Origin: Minisyncoccota bacterium
GTDB lineage: Bacteria > Patescibacteriota > Minisyncoccia > Minisyncoccales > CSSED10-335
NCBI GenBank assembly: GCA_021129615.1
Contig: JAJOKY010000038.1
Location: forward strand, 1 to 10,694
DNA length: 10,694 bases
Direction of reading: 5' to 3'
Shown: in pieces, positions 1 through 6,367 of the stretch
How positions within the stretch are numbered: the first letter of the stretch is position 1
Layout: every line of letters begins with the position of its first letter
The notes under the pieces: model-generated
The model's input: the letters and a program-made list of their open reading frames with translations, nothing else
Told to the model about the DNA's origin: nothing
Database searches by the model: none
Position numbers and translations under genes: made by a program

Positions 1-150
1 AACAGATTTATTTGCCTGATATTCTGAAATAATATTCCCACAATTTGGACAAAAAATTTCATTTTTTACCCAATCCTCAGTCAAAACTCTTATTTTTTGA
101 GATTGACTTTTATATTGTGTAGATAAATTTGTATTGAAACTTAAATGCAT
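1..150 (-). CDS. dpnI: DpnI-family methyl-directed restriction endonuclease, N-terminal part only (runs off the left edge)
   Basis: Reading leftward from an ATG at 150 gives 50 uninterrupted codons to the window edge. The protein begins MHLSFNTNLSTQYKSQSQK, followed by a segment containing LTEDWV and CPNCGN. From memory this aligns with the start of Streptococcus pneumoniae DpnI (MELHFNLELVETYKSNSQK, then LTEDWV and CPNCGN) with no gap. DpnI (about 254 residues) cleaves GATC only when the adenine is methylated. It has an N-terminal PD-(D/E)xK nuclease domain with a zinc site, and a C-terminal winged helix. The visible CPNCGN (about residues 33-38) would supply the first two zinc ligands; the catalytic residues lie outside the window. 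No Shine-Dalgarno precedes the start. The start overlaps the 3' end of the methyltransferase remnant by 41 bases in another frame, suggesting coupled translation. Whether the gene is intact cannot be judged here. Confidence 0.85.
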   Translation of the reverse strand, partial: MHLSFNTNLSTQYKSQSQKIRVLTEDWVKNEIFCPNCGNIISEYQANKSV

Positions 151-373
151 AGTTTAATTCAAAATCTTTTTTAAGACCATTACTTTTATCCCAATCACCC
201 TTATTAACACTTACTCGTTTTCCAGCATGTACAGAAAAACCCCCATTTGATAAATTATATGGAGGATCAGCAAAAATCATATCAACAGAATTTTCTGGAA
301 ACTCTGCTAAGAATTTCAAAGAATCAGCTTGGTATAAAGTAAAATTCGGTTTTTTGTAATATAGGTTTTCCAT
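110..373 (-). pseudogene. Truncated beta-class DNA adenine methyltransferase (DpnA/M2.DpnII-like) remnant
   Basis: This 87-codon frame starts like a full N6-adenine methyltransferase. It has residues YQADSLKFL (14-22), the catalytic motif IV as ADPPYNLSNGG (35-45), and VSVNKGDWDK (54-63), which closely resemble the DpnA (M2.DpnII) and related GATC-type enzymes of about 270 residues. Similarity stops near FELN (71-74). The rest is an unrelated tail that reads across the start of the dpnI-like gene in another frame. In beta-class enzymes motif IV precedes the SAM-binding FxGxG motif, so the fragment keeps the catalytic loop but has lost SAM binding and most of the target-recognition part. It should be inactive. 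A possible ribosome site, AAGGAAAAG, lies just upstream of the ATG, one of the few in the window. A deletion fusing the methyltransferase 5' part directly to dpnI is the simplest reading. The alternative is a short translated leader for dpnI. Confidence 0.8.
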
Positions 374-413
374 AGCTTTTCCTTATTTTTTGCGAAATAA
401 CAAAAAAATTATT

Positions 414-500
414 TGGCGGAGGGAGTGGGATTTGAACCCACGAACCCTTTACGGGTACGGCTTTCCAAGCCGTTGGAATAAACCGCTATCCGATCCCTCC
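414..500 (-). tRNA. tRNA-Ser (anticodon GGA)
   Basis: On the minus strand the acceptor arm GGAGGGA (from 500) pairs with TCCCTCC, followed by discriminator G (417) and an encoded CCA (416-414). The anticodon stem ACGGC/GCCGT encloses loop TTGGAAA, giving anticodon GGA (464-466), which reads UCC/UCU serine codons. A long variable arm (ACCCG-TAAA-GGGTT) marks it as a class II tRNA, as expected for serine. The T arm is GTGGG-TTCAAAT-CCCAC. The gene lies 23 bases downstream of the zinc-finger gene on the same strand and may be co-transcribed with it. Confidence 0.97.
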
Positions 501-523
501 ATTTTTTTTACCAACTTGCTGTC

Positions 524-1060
524 TTATTTTGGTAATCCCGATATAATCTTTGATATTTTCGGATGTTGGGTCAAAAATTTATAGTTGAATAGTTTTATAA
601 TTGTTAAGAGGTCCCCCATTTCTTCACGAATAGTTTCGGGTCCAATAAAGACCTCAATAGCTTCTTCGGCTAGACTTTTATAGTAACTGTTCAAGATGTT
701 CCAATCAGCCCTATTTTTTAGATAGCTAATTATCTGCTTAAACTCATCTCTATCAAGCCAAATTCCTTTACATATATTACAAATATCTACCTTAATCCCT
801 GAGTCAGCATATTCAATTTCATATAATGGAAGTCTATCAACGGGGCATAATTTTCCACTTCTAGAGGCTTTAAGTTTTGACTCATCTTTCCAAAGATCTA
901 CATCAAGCCATTTTAAATTCTCATCTTTTTGATCCTTCGCCTGTCTTAATTCATCCTCATCAAACCAGATCCCAGAGCATTTTGGACAATAGTCAATCTC
1001 TACATTATACAATAAGGCCCTTTCTAGCTTTACTTTACACAAAAAACATTCTTTAATCAT
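524..1060 (-). CDS. Protein with two zf-TFIIB-type zinc ribbons
   Basis: The 178-residue soluble protein carries two tandem zinc-ribbon modules of the zf-TFIIB (PF13453) kind. The first has C5/C8 and C25/C28 with CPKCSGIWFDEDEL (25-38). The second has C72-P-V-D75 and C94/C97 with CNICKGIWLDRDEF (94-107). In the second module the usual fourth cysteine is Asp75, so that site may bind metal differently or not at all. The remaining C-terminal part (about 110-178) has no motif I recognise. The gene starts two bases after the htpX stop codon with no Shine-Dalgarno, so translation is probably coupled to htpX. Proteins of this family are poorly characterised. Position behind lemA-htpX suggests a membrane-proteolysis or stress-linked role, which is inference from context only. 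Confidence 0.85.
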   Translation of the reverse strand: MIKECFLCKVKLERALLYNVEIDYCPKCSGIWFDEDELRQAKDQKDENLKWLDVDLWKDESKLKASRSGKLCPVDRLPLYEIEYADSGIKVDICNICKGIWLDRDEFKQIISYLKNRADWNILNSYYKSLAEEAIEVFIGPETIREEMGDLLTIIKLFNYKFLTQHPKISKIISGLPK

Positions 1061-1062
1061 AT

Positions 1063-1962
1063 CTATATTTTTAATTCTCTTAATTTAGTAATTCTCTCTT
1101 CTATCGGCGGATGTGTAGAAAAAAGTTTGTGTAACCAAGCTCTCTTTTCTTTCCCTCTAAAAGGGTTCGCAATAAAAAGATGGGCGGTCGCATCATTGGC
1201 CTTTTCCATCCGACTAGGATTAGAGGCTATTTTTTCAAGGGCACTTGCCAGTGCTTCGGGATGTCTGGTGAGTAACGCCCCTGAAGCATCAGCTAAAAAC
1301 TCTCTTTTTCTAGATATTGCCATTTTCATTATCTGCGCCATAATGGGAGCAAGAACTGCTAAGGCAAGGGCGATAACAATTATTATTCCTTTTGATTTAC
1401 TATCTCCACCCCTACCAGTTCTTCCCCAAAAAGCATATCTAAAGAAAAAATCAGTCATTAAAACAACCATTCCAACTAAAACAACGACAGCAGTTGATAA
1501 GAGAATATCTCTGTTCCCAATATGAGCTAGCTCATGAGCCATAACTGCTTCAAGTTCAGATCGTTCTAGTCTATCTATGAGACCTTGAGTAACTACGATT
1601 ACTCCATGTTTTGGATCTCTTCCTGTGGCGAAGGCATTTGGTTGTGCCTCATTCATTATATATAAAGAGGGCATTGGAAGTCCTGCAGTAATCGATAAAT
1701 TTTCAAGGATTCTGTAGAGTTCAGGGTTATCCCCTTTTTTTATTGGATTAGCCTTAAATATTCTTAAAACAATCTTGTCCGAATACCAGTAAGAGAAAAA
1801 ATTAAGAGATATTGCTAAAACCACTGCAATTATAATAATAATTGAACTCTGGAGATAGTAAGAGATAATCCAACCAACTCCAATAACTATAAACGCAAAG
1901 AAAAAAAGGTAGATCCAGGTTTTCCGGATATTAGAATCTGATTGGGCATAAAGATTCGCCAT
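1063..1962 (-). CDS. htpX: HtpX-type membrane zinc metalloprotease (M48B)
   Basis: HtpX is an inner-membrane endopeptidase that degrades misfolded membrane proteins, often under heat-shock control. The 299-residue product has the family layout: two N-terminal transmembrane segments (about 16-36 and 39-58), the zinc motif HELAH (143-147) followed by IGNRD, two further hydrophobic segments (about 154-175 and 192-214), the third zinc ligand Glu221 in SRKREFLAD, and the C-terminal motif FSTHPPIEERI (281-291). The NAFATGRDPKHG substrate-edge segment lies at 109-120. Length and motifs are complete, so it should be active. It follows lemA by 8 bases and precedes the zinc-finger gene by 2. The lemA-htpX pairing is common in bacteria. 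There is no Shine-Dalgarno upstream of the ATG; coupled or A-rich-leader initiation is assumed. Confidence 0.97.
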   Translation of the reverse strand: MANLYAQSDSNIRKTWIYLFFFAFIVIGVGWIISYYLQSSIIIIIAVVLAISLNFFSYWYSDKIVLRIFKANPIKKGDNPELYRILENLSITAGLPMPSLYIMNEAQPNAFATGRDPKHGVIVVTQGLIDRLERSELEAVMAHELAHIGNRDILLSTAVVVLVGMVVLMTDFFFRYAFWGRTGRGGDSKSKGIIIVIALALAVLAPIMAQIMKMAISRKREFLADASGALLTRHPEALASALEKIASNPSRMEKANDATAHLFIANPFRGKEKRAWLHKLFSTHPPIEERITKLRELKI

Positions 1963-1970
1963 AAAATTAG

Positions 1971-2534
1971 TTAAAAATTTACCTTAACTGGCTCTTTGGC
2001 GGCAGGGTCATCTATTTCAAAGAAGTCTCTTTTCTTGAAATTAAACATATTGGCCACTAAGCTAGAAGGAAATGATTCAACCTTAATATTAATATTTCGG
2101 ACATTGGTGTTGTAAAATCTTCTTGAGGCTTGAACCTTGTCTTCAGTATCTCTAAGTTCTCGCTGAAGCTCCATAAAATTCTCAGAAGCTCTAAGGTCGG
2201 GGTAGTTTTCTGATACTGCAAAAAGGGTTTTAAGAGTCCCTGATAAAGCATTTTCAGACTCAGCTACTTTTTTTAGATCGCCTGATTCTTCGGCTGTCAT
2301 TGCTGCGGTTCTCGCCTTTGTAACACTTTCAAAGACCCCTTTTTCGTGTGCAGCATAACCCTTCACCGCTTCAACTAAATTAGGAATTAAATCATATCTT
2401 CTCTTAAGCTGAACATCGATATCAGACCATGCTTCATCAACTCTATTTTTTAAAATTACTAGTCTATTATAGATAAAAATAACTAGTAAAATAATTACCA
2501 CGAAAATTGCTACTATTATCTGTGTAAGTGTCAT
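1971..2534 (-). CDS. lemA: LemA family membrane protein
   Basis: The 187-residue protein has one N-terminal membrane helix (about 5-23), a short exposed stretch and a long helical domain. It shows the LemA signature blocks: NRVDEAWSDIDVQLKRRYDL (30-49) and IPNLVEAVKGYAAHE (50-64), then YPDLRASENF (111-120), and RRFYNTNVRNIN (138-149). LemA proteins are membrane-tethered four-helix-bundle-like proteins of unclear function. They are frequently paired with htpX, as here. The gene is first in a leftward operon divergent from groES. Its start codon lies inside a long inverted repeat (2526-2580), and there is no Shine-Dalgarno. Family assignment is secure; function is not. Confidence 0.95.
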   Translation of the reverse strand: MTLTQIIVAIFVVIILLVIFIYNRLVILKNRVDEAWSDIDVQLKRRYDLIPNLVEAVKGYAAHEKGVFESVTKARTAAMTAEESGDLKKVAESENALSGTLKTLFAVSENYPDLRASENFMELQRELRDTEDKVQASRRFYNTNVRNINIKVESFPSSLVANMFNFKKRDFFEIDDPAAKEPVKVNF

Positions 2535-2580
2535 AGATTTTATTATTTAATTATTAATCTAATTAAATAATATGACACTT
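2526..2580. repeat. Long imperfect palindrome over the lemA leader and start codon
   Basis: The outer arms AAGTGTCAT (2526-2534) and ATGACACTT (2572-2580) are perfect inverted copies. The inner arms ATTATTTAATTA (2542-2553) and TAATTAAATAAT (2560-2571) are too. They enclose a 6-base loop, with a 7-base bulge on the left side only. That makes 21 base pairs. Codons 1-3 of lemA form one outer arm. It could be a protein-binding operator or an RNA hairpin hiding the start codon. Confidence 0.7.
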
Positions 2581-2595
2581 TGCCTTCTTTTGCAA
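2567..2595 (-). promoter_or_regulatory. Candidate lemA-htpX promoter
   Basis: On the minus strand, TTGCAA (2595-2590) is followed after 17 bases by TATTAT (2572-2567), a plausible -35/-10 pair. It would place the transcript start near 2560, about 25 bases before the lemA ATG. The -10 lies inside the long inverted repeat, so a protein binding that repeat would block it. In such AT-rich DNA a chance match is possible. Confidence 0.45.
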
Positions 2596-2598
2596 GGC

Positions 2599-2626
2599 TT
2601 GACATCTTTCTTTTTTTAGATAGAAT
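2599..2626 (+). promoter_or_regulatory. groES-groEL promoter
   Basis: TTGACA (2599-2604) and TAGAAT (2621-2626) are separated by 16 bases, close to the vegetative sigma-70-type consensus. The predicted start near 2633 lies directly before the CIRCE element, the classical arrangement for HrcA-repressed chaperone operons. Confidence 0.8.
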
Positions 2627-2636
2627 AGATTTAGAT

Positions 2637-2663
2637 TTAGCACTCAAAGGTCGAGTTTGCCAA
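2637..2663. promoter_or_regulatory. CIRCE operator (HrcA binding site) with a degenerate right half
   Basis: The left half TTAGCACTC (2637-2645) is a perfect match to the CIRCE consensus TTAGCACTC-N9-GAGTGCTAA. After exactly 9 bases the right half reads GTTTGCCAA (2655-2663), 6 of 9 matching. Position between promoter and groES supports repression by HrcA, which senses GroEL availability. No hrcA gene is in this window. Confidence 0.82.
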
Positions 2664-2687
2664 TTTTATTAAATAAATAAAGTAACT

Positions 2688-2981
2688 ATGAAAATAAAAC
2701 CATTAGCAGATAATATTCTAATTGAGGGAGTAAAGCAAGAAGAGCAGACAAAAGGAGGAATTATTCTTCCGACAAGTAGTGAAAAAGATCGCCCAGAACA
2801 GGGAAAAGTAATATCAGTTGGTCCTGGAAAAATAGATTCATCGGGAAATATAATTCCTATGGAAATCAAGGAGGGACAAATTGTCCTTTTCACAAAATAT
2901 GGACCCAATGAGATAAAGGTTGATGGTCAAGAGTTCTTAATTGCTAAACAAGATGATATCTTGGCTATAATTGAGAAATAA
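2688..2981 (+). CDS. groES: Co-chaperonin GroES (Hsp10)
   Basis: The 97-residue product is full length for GroES, the heptameric lid that caps GroEL and closes the folding chamber in the cytoplasm. It starts with IKPLADNILIE (3-13). The mobile loop that docks on GroEL appears around 15-33 with GGIILP (23-28). The core GKVISVGPGK (39-48) and the C-terminal block ending ILAIIEK complete the fold. It lies behind the CIRCE-controlled promoter and 18 bases before groEL, forming the standard groESL operon. There is no recognisable Shine-Dalgarno; the ATG follows an A/T-rich leader. Confidence 0.98.
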   Translation: MKIKPLADNILIEGVKQEEQTKGGIILPTSSEKDRPEQGKVISVGPGKIDSSGNIIPMEIKEGQIVLFTKYGPNEIKVDGQEFLIAKQDDILAIIEK

Positions 2982-2999
2982 AATAATACTATTAAAACA

Positions 3000-4661
3000 A
3001 TGGCTAAAATAATTTACTATCAGGAAGACGCAAGAAAAAAAATAAAGGCTGGAGTTGATAGGCTAGCTGATGCTGTTAAAACCACTCTTGGACCTAGAGG
3101 ACGAAATGTTATCTTAGACAAGGGTTTCGGCTCCCCTACTATTACTAATGATGGGGTTACTATTGCAAAGGAGATTGAACTTGAAGATAAGATGGAAAAC
3201 CTTGGAGCTGAAATAATTAAAGATGTCACCTCTAAGGCAAATGATGCAGCGGGAGACGGAACTACTACTGCTACTGTCCTTGCCCAAGCGATAGTCTCTG
3301 AGGGATTAAAGAATGTAACAGCTGGGGCTAATCCCTTATCCTTAAAAAAGGGGATTGAAAAGGGAACTAAAGCTGTCGTTGCTAGCCTTGCTGAAATGGC
3401 TGAAGATATCTCAGAAAAATCAAAGATAGCACAAGTTGCAACCATATCTGCTGAAGATCCTGAAACAGGAAGCCTAATCGCTGAAGTGATCGATGAAGTT
3501 GGGAAAGATGGAGTTGTCACAGTTGAGGAGTCTCAAACTTTTGGGCTTAGTAAGGAGATAGTTAAGGGAATGCAATTTGACAAGGGATATATTTCTCCAT
3601 ATATGATTACGAATACCGAAAAAATGGAAGCTGAATATGAAAACCCTTACATCCTTATAACTGATAAAAAGATATCATCAATTAACGAAATCGTCCCTAT
3701 CCTTGAAAAGATAACCAAAACTGGGAAAAAAGAATTAGTTATTATCGCCGATGATATAGATGGAGATGCGCTAGCTACACTAGTTGTAAACAAGCTAAGG
3801 GGGACATTAAATGCTCTAGCTATTAAGTCACCAGGCTTTGGTGATTCCAAAAAAGAGATGCTCTCTGATATCGCTACAGTATCTGGAGCTGAAGTTATTT
3901 CTAATGACCTTGGAATGAAACTTGAAGATGTTGAGCTTAATATGTTGGGGTCAGCTAGAAAAGTAATTTCAACTAAAGAGAACACAACCTTGGTAGAGGG
4001 AAGAGGAGAGAAAAAAGAGATAGAGGCAAGAGTATCTCAGCTTAAAAATCTACTTGAAAATACTAACTCTACTTATGATAAAGAAAAACTTCAAGAAAGA
4101 ATTGCTAAGCTTTCAGGGGGAGTAGCTGTTATAAAGGTTGGAGCGCTAAGTGAGGTTGAGCAAAAAGCTAGACTTCATAAAACCGAAGATGCCCTAGCTG
4201 CTACAAGGGCTGCTATTGAAGAAGGCGTTGTCCCAGGAGGAGGAGTCGCTCTATTAAGAGCAGTAGATTCTCTTGATAAGGTAAAGACATCTAATGCAGA
4301 TGAAAAGACTGGCCTTAATATACTAAGAAAAGCTCTTGAAGCTCCAATCAGACAGATCGCAGAAAATGCTACTGCTGATGGATCGGTCGTAGTTCAGAAA
4401 GTTAAAGAGGGAGAGGGTTCTTTCGGATTTAATGCCTATAAGATGGACTATGAAGATCTAATAAAGGAAGGTGTTATTGATCCTAAAAAAGTTGTTAGGG
4501 TCGCGCTTGAAAATGCTTCTTCAGCTGCTGCAATGCTTTTAACTACTGAATGTGCTGTAGTTGATAAGGCAGAAAGTAAGGATAGTTGTTGTAGCCCTAT
4601 GGGGGGAGCTTCTGGAGGCGGAATGCCTGGTATGGGAGGAATGGGAATGCCTGGATACTAA
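3000..4661 (+). CDS. groEL: Chaperonin GroEL (Hsp60)
   Basis: The 553-residue product is a complete GroEL, the ATP-driven double-ring folding machine. Visible hallmarks are LGPRGRNVILDKGFGSP (30-46), NDGVTIAKEIELED (50-63), the nucleotide-binding GDGTTT (85-90), and the TEDALAATRAAIEEG and VVPGGG segment that holds the catalytic aspartate region. The flexible tail is rich in Gly and Met and ends GMGGMGMPGY, the usual kind of disordered C-terminus. It is co-transcribed with groES and ends 19 bases before a strong terminator. Translation starts at MAKIIYY, matching the family start. No Shine-Dalgarno is seen. Confidence 0.99.
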   Translation: MAKIIYYQEDARKKIKAGVDRLADAVKTTLGPRGRNVILDKGFGSPTITNDGVTIAKEIELEDKMENLGAEIIKDVTSKANDAAGDGTTTATVLAQAIVSEGLKNVTAGANPLSLKKGIEKGTKAVVASLAEMAEDISEKSKIAQVATISAEDPETGSLIAEVIDEVGKDGVVTVEESQTFGLSKEIVKGMQFDKGYISPYMITNTEKMEAEYENPYILITDKKISSINEIVPILEKITKTGKKELVIIADDIDGDALATLVVNKLRGTLNALAIKSPGFGDSKKEMLSDIATVSGAEVISNDLGMKLEDVELNMLGSARKVISTKENTTLVEGRGEKKEIEARVSQLKNLLENTNSTYDKEKLQERIAKLSGGVAVIKVGALSEVEQKARLHKTEDALAATRAAIEEGVVPGGGVALLRAVDSLDKVKTSNADEKTGLNILRKALEAPIRQIAENATADGSVVVQKVKEGEGSFGFNAYKMDYEDLIKEGVIDPKKVVRVALENASSAAAMLLTTECAVVDKAESKDSCCSPMGGASGGGMPGMGGMGMPGY

Positions 4662-4680
4662 TTCTCACAATCCCAACAAT

Positions 4681-4710
4681 AAAAAAAAGCGCCTTATGGC
4701 GCTTTTTTTT
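4681..4710. terminator. Bidirectional intrinsic terminator between groEL and folA
   Basis: A perfectly symmetrical element: A8, GCGCC, loop TTAT, GGCGC, T8. It works as a Rho-independent terminator in both directions, ending groESL transcripts on the plus strand and folA transcripts on the minus strand. Confidence 0.95.
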
Positions 4711-4744
4711 ATTGAACTAAATTCTTGAATCTATCTAAGTAAAG

Positions 4745-5254
4745 CTATCTTTTCTCTAAAACTATAAATCTCATGTCGTATTTATTGGCCTCATCTTTTT
4801 TGTGATTTTTTCTGCTAATCTCTTTAAAGTCTCTTAAAAATTCTTTAGGAAAATATATATTCCCCTTAAATTCTGAGTCTATAAGAGTCAAGTAAATTCT
4901 ATCTATCATTCCCCTTTCCAGTGATTGCCTGTAAACACTTGCCCCTCCAATTATAAAAACATTCTGACTATCATCACTTGTCTTGATTGCTTCATCTAGA
5001 CTATTAACAAAAAATACACCATCTACATTACTAGTCTCACTCCTTGTGAGAACAATATTCTTCCTATCTGGTAAGGGTTTCCCTAGAGACTCCAATATAG
5101 ATTCAAATGTTATTTTCCCCATAATAACAGGATAATTAAGGGTTGTTTTTTTGAAATAAGCTAAATCAGCTGGCAGGTTCCATGGTAATTTGTCATTATT
5201 GCCAATTAAATAATTCTTATCACAAGCGACTATTAGTGAAGCTATTTTACCCAT
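4745..5254 (-). CDS. folA: Dihydrofolate reductase
   Basis: DHFR reduces dihydrofolate to tetrahydrofolate with NADPH, regenerating the cofactor oxidised by thymidylate synthase. The 169-residue product is normal length. It shows the Met20-loop region IGNNDKLPWNLPAD (17-30) with catalytic Asp30 followed by LAYFKKTT, the NADPH-binding segment VIMGKITFESI (43-53), LPDRKNIVLTR (61-71), and IIGGASVY (101-108). The usual MGRxTFES is MGKITFES here, a mild change in the NADPH phosphate-contact region. The gene diverges from thyA across an extremely AT-rich spacer, and the two belong to one pathway. A weak AGGA about 12 bases upstream of the ATG may help initiation. Confidence 0.97.
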   Translation of the reverse strand: MGKIASLIVACDKNYLIGNNDKLPWNLPADLAYFKKTTLNYPVIMGKITFESILESLGKPLPDRKNIVLTRSETSNVDGVFFVNSLDEAIKTSDDSQNVFIIGGASVYRQSLERGMIDRIYLTLIDSEFKGNIYFPKEFLRDFKEISRKNHKKDEANKYDMRFIVLEKR

Positions 5255-5340
5255 TTCTTTAATTTGTCCTATCTCTTAAAATATTTTATAATTATATTAT
5301 AGTATAATATAGCATAATATATTATATATAAATAAAAAAT
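5255..5340. promoter_or_regulatory. Shared folA/thyA divergent promoter region, nearly pure A/T
   Basis: Only three of the 60 bases at 5281-5340 are G or C. The stretch contains several overlapping -10-like hexamers, for example TATAAT at 5303-5308 (plus), and repeated ATAATAT units, but no clear -35 box. It must hold the promoters for both divergent genes, and the repeats make exact assignment impossible by eye. No Shine-Dalgarno precedes thyA. Confidence 0.5.
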
Positions 5341-6189
5341 ATGGAAAAATATCATAGTGCGCTAGAGAAAATTATGAAGGAAGGTACCGATAAGAAGACT
5401 AGAAATGGAATAACAAGATCACTATTTGCTATTCAGATACGGTTCAATATGTCAGATGGTTTCCCTGCCATAACTACAAAAAAGCTAGCTTGGAAAGCTG
5501 TTGTATCTGAGCTGTTGTGGTTTATAGAGGGGAGTGGTGATGAAAGACGACTAGCAGAAATTCTACACAAAACACGAGATAAAGATAAAAAAACGATATG
5601 GAGTGCTAATTCTAAGGCCAATTATTGGCTAGATAGAGGATATTCAAAATTTGATGGGGATTTAGGGAGGATATATGGAGTACAATGGAGGCATTGGAAG
5701 AATCAGTTTGGGGAAGAGATTGATCAGCTTAAAGATATAATTGAAAGGATAAAAAGTGACCCAAATGATAGAAGATTGATAGTCTCTGCCTGGAACCCAG
5801 GTGAACTCAAATATATGGCACTACCACCATGCCATATGAGTTTTCAATTTTATATAGCAGATAATAATATATCCCTACATATGAATCAGAGGTCAGCAGA
5901 TATGTTCTTAGGAGTCCCCTTTAATATTGCCTCTTATTCTCTTCTTTTACATATGGTCGGACAAGTAACTGGATACAATGCTTACGAAGTAGTTCTAACA
6001 TTTAACGATGCTCATATTTATAAAGAACATTTTGAGTCAGTAGAAGAGCTATTGAAAAGAACTCCAAATAAATCACCACAATTAAAGCTAAACCCAAAAA
6101 TAAGCTCCATTGATAATTTTAAAATGGAAGATATTGAGCTAATTGACTACAACCCACAAGAGTCAATTAGTGCAAAAATGATAGTTTAA
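5341..6189 (+). CDS. thyA: Thymidylate synthase (ThyA type)
   Basis: ThyA methylates dUMP to dTMP using 5,10-methylene-tetrahydrofolate and releases dihydrofolate, which the divergent folA product recycles. The 282-residue protein is complete. It has Arg21 in KTRNGITR for the phosphate site, FPAITTKKLAWKAVVSELLW (41-60), the paired arginines in DRRLIVSAWNP (143-153), the catalytic Cys164 in LPPCHMSFQFY (161-171), RSADMFLGVPFNIASY (184-199), and FNDAHIYKEH (221-230). It ends in the expected C-terminal region, ISAKMIV. All catalytic elements are present, so it should be active. The ATG at 5341 follows an A-rich leader without Shine-Dalgarno. No obvious U-tailed terminator follows. Confidence 0.98.
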   Translation: MEKYHSALEKIMKEGTDKKTRNGITRSLFAIQIRFNMSDGFPAITTKKLAWKAVVSELLWFIEGSGDERRLAEILHKTRDKDKKTIWSANSKANYWLDRGYSKFDGDLGRIYGVQWRHWKNQFGEEIDQLKDIIERIKSDPNDRRLIVSAWNPGELKYMALPPCHMSFQFYIADNNISLHMNQRSADMFLGVPFNIASYSLLLHMVGQVTGYNAYEVVLTFNDAHIYKEHFESVEELLKRTPNKSPQLKLNPKISSIDNFKMEDIELIDYNPQESISAKMIV

Positions 6190-6192
6190 TAA

Positions 6193-6345
6193 TAGATTTT
6201 TAATCTAATAAAAGAGAAAAGGCAGAGTATAGTGTCTTAATCCCCACTACGGCGGGGAAATTTCCCTTGAATTAACCCTCAGGAAGGGAAGGGACTAAAA
6301 AAGGACTAAAGATAAAGCTCTTCATCCTTTGAGGCTTGTAATAAA
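6193..6345. other. Non-coding stretch with several hairpins after thyA
   Basis: This gap holds no convincing ORF but several inverted repeats. TAGATT/AATCTA starts about four bases after the thyA stop. TCCCC (6241-6245) pairs with GGGGA (6254-6258). TTCCCTT (6262-6268) pairs with AAGGGAA (6284-6290). GGACTAAA occurs twice between 6292 and 6310. The central part is visibly richer in G/C than its surroundings, as structured RNAs in AT-rich genomes often are. I recognise no known RNA family. It could be a small RNA, a 3' UTR structure or a dispersed repeat. Confidence 0.35.
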
Positions 6346-6367
6346 TTAAATAAAGTGTTCAGAAATA

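Noticed and set aside
110..373. Methyltransferase truncation as a simple frameshift error
   Set aside because: No reading frame between 150 and 1 continues the methyltransferase; instead the sequence is cleanly DpnI-like from codon 1. A single indel cannot restore the missing two thirds.
390..584. Plus-strand ORF of 64 codons containing a REWDLNPRTLYGYGFPSRW-like peptide
   Set aside because: It is the antisense translation of the tRNA-Ser gene, a well-known artefact.
1127..1525. Plus-strand ORF of 132 codons antisense to htpX
   Set aside because: It overlaps a fully convincing htpX on the other strand and shows no family features.
3020..3985. Minus-strand ORFs of 166 and 112 codons within groEL
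   Set aside because: They are shadows of groEL codon bias; the peptides are low-complexity and Ser/Ile-rich with no recognisable domain.
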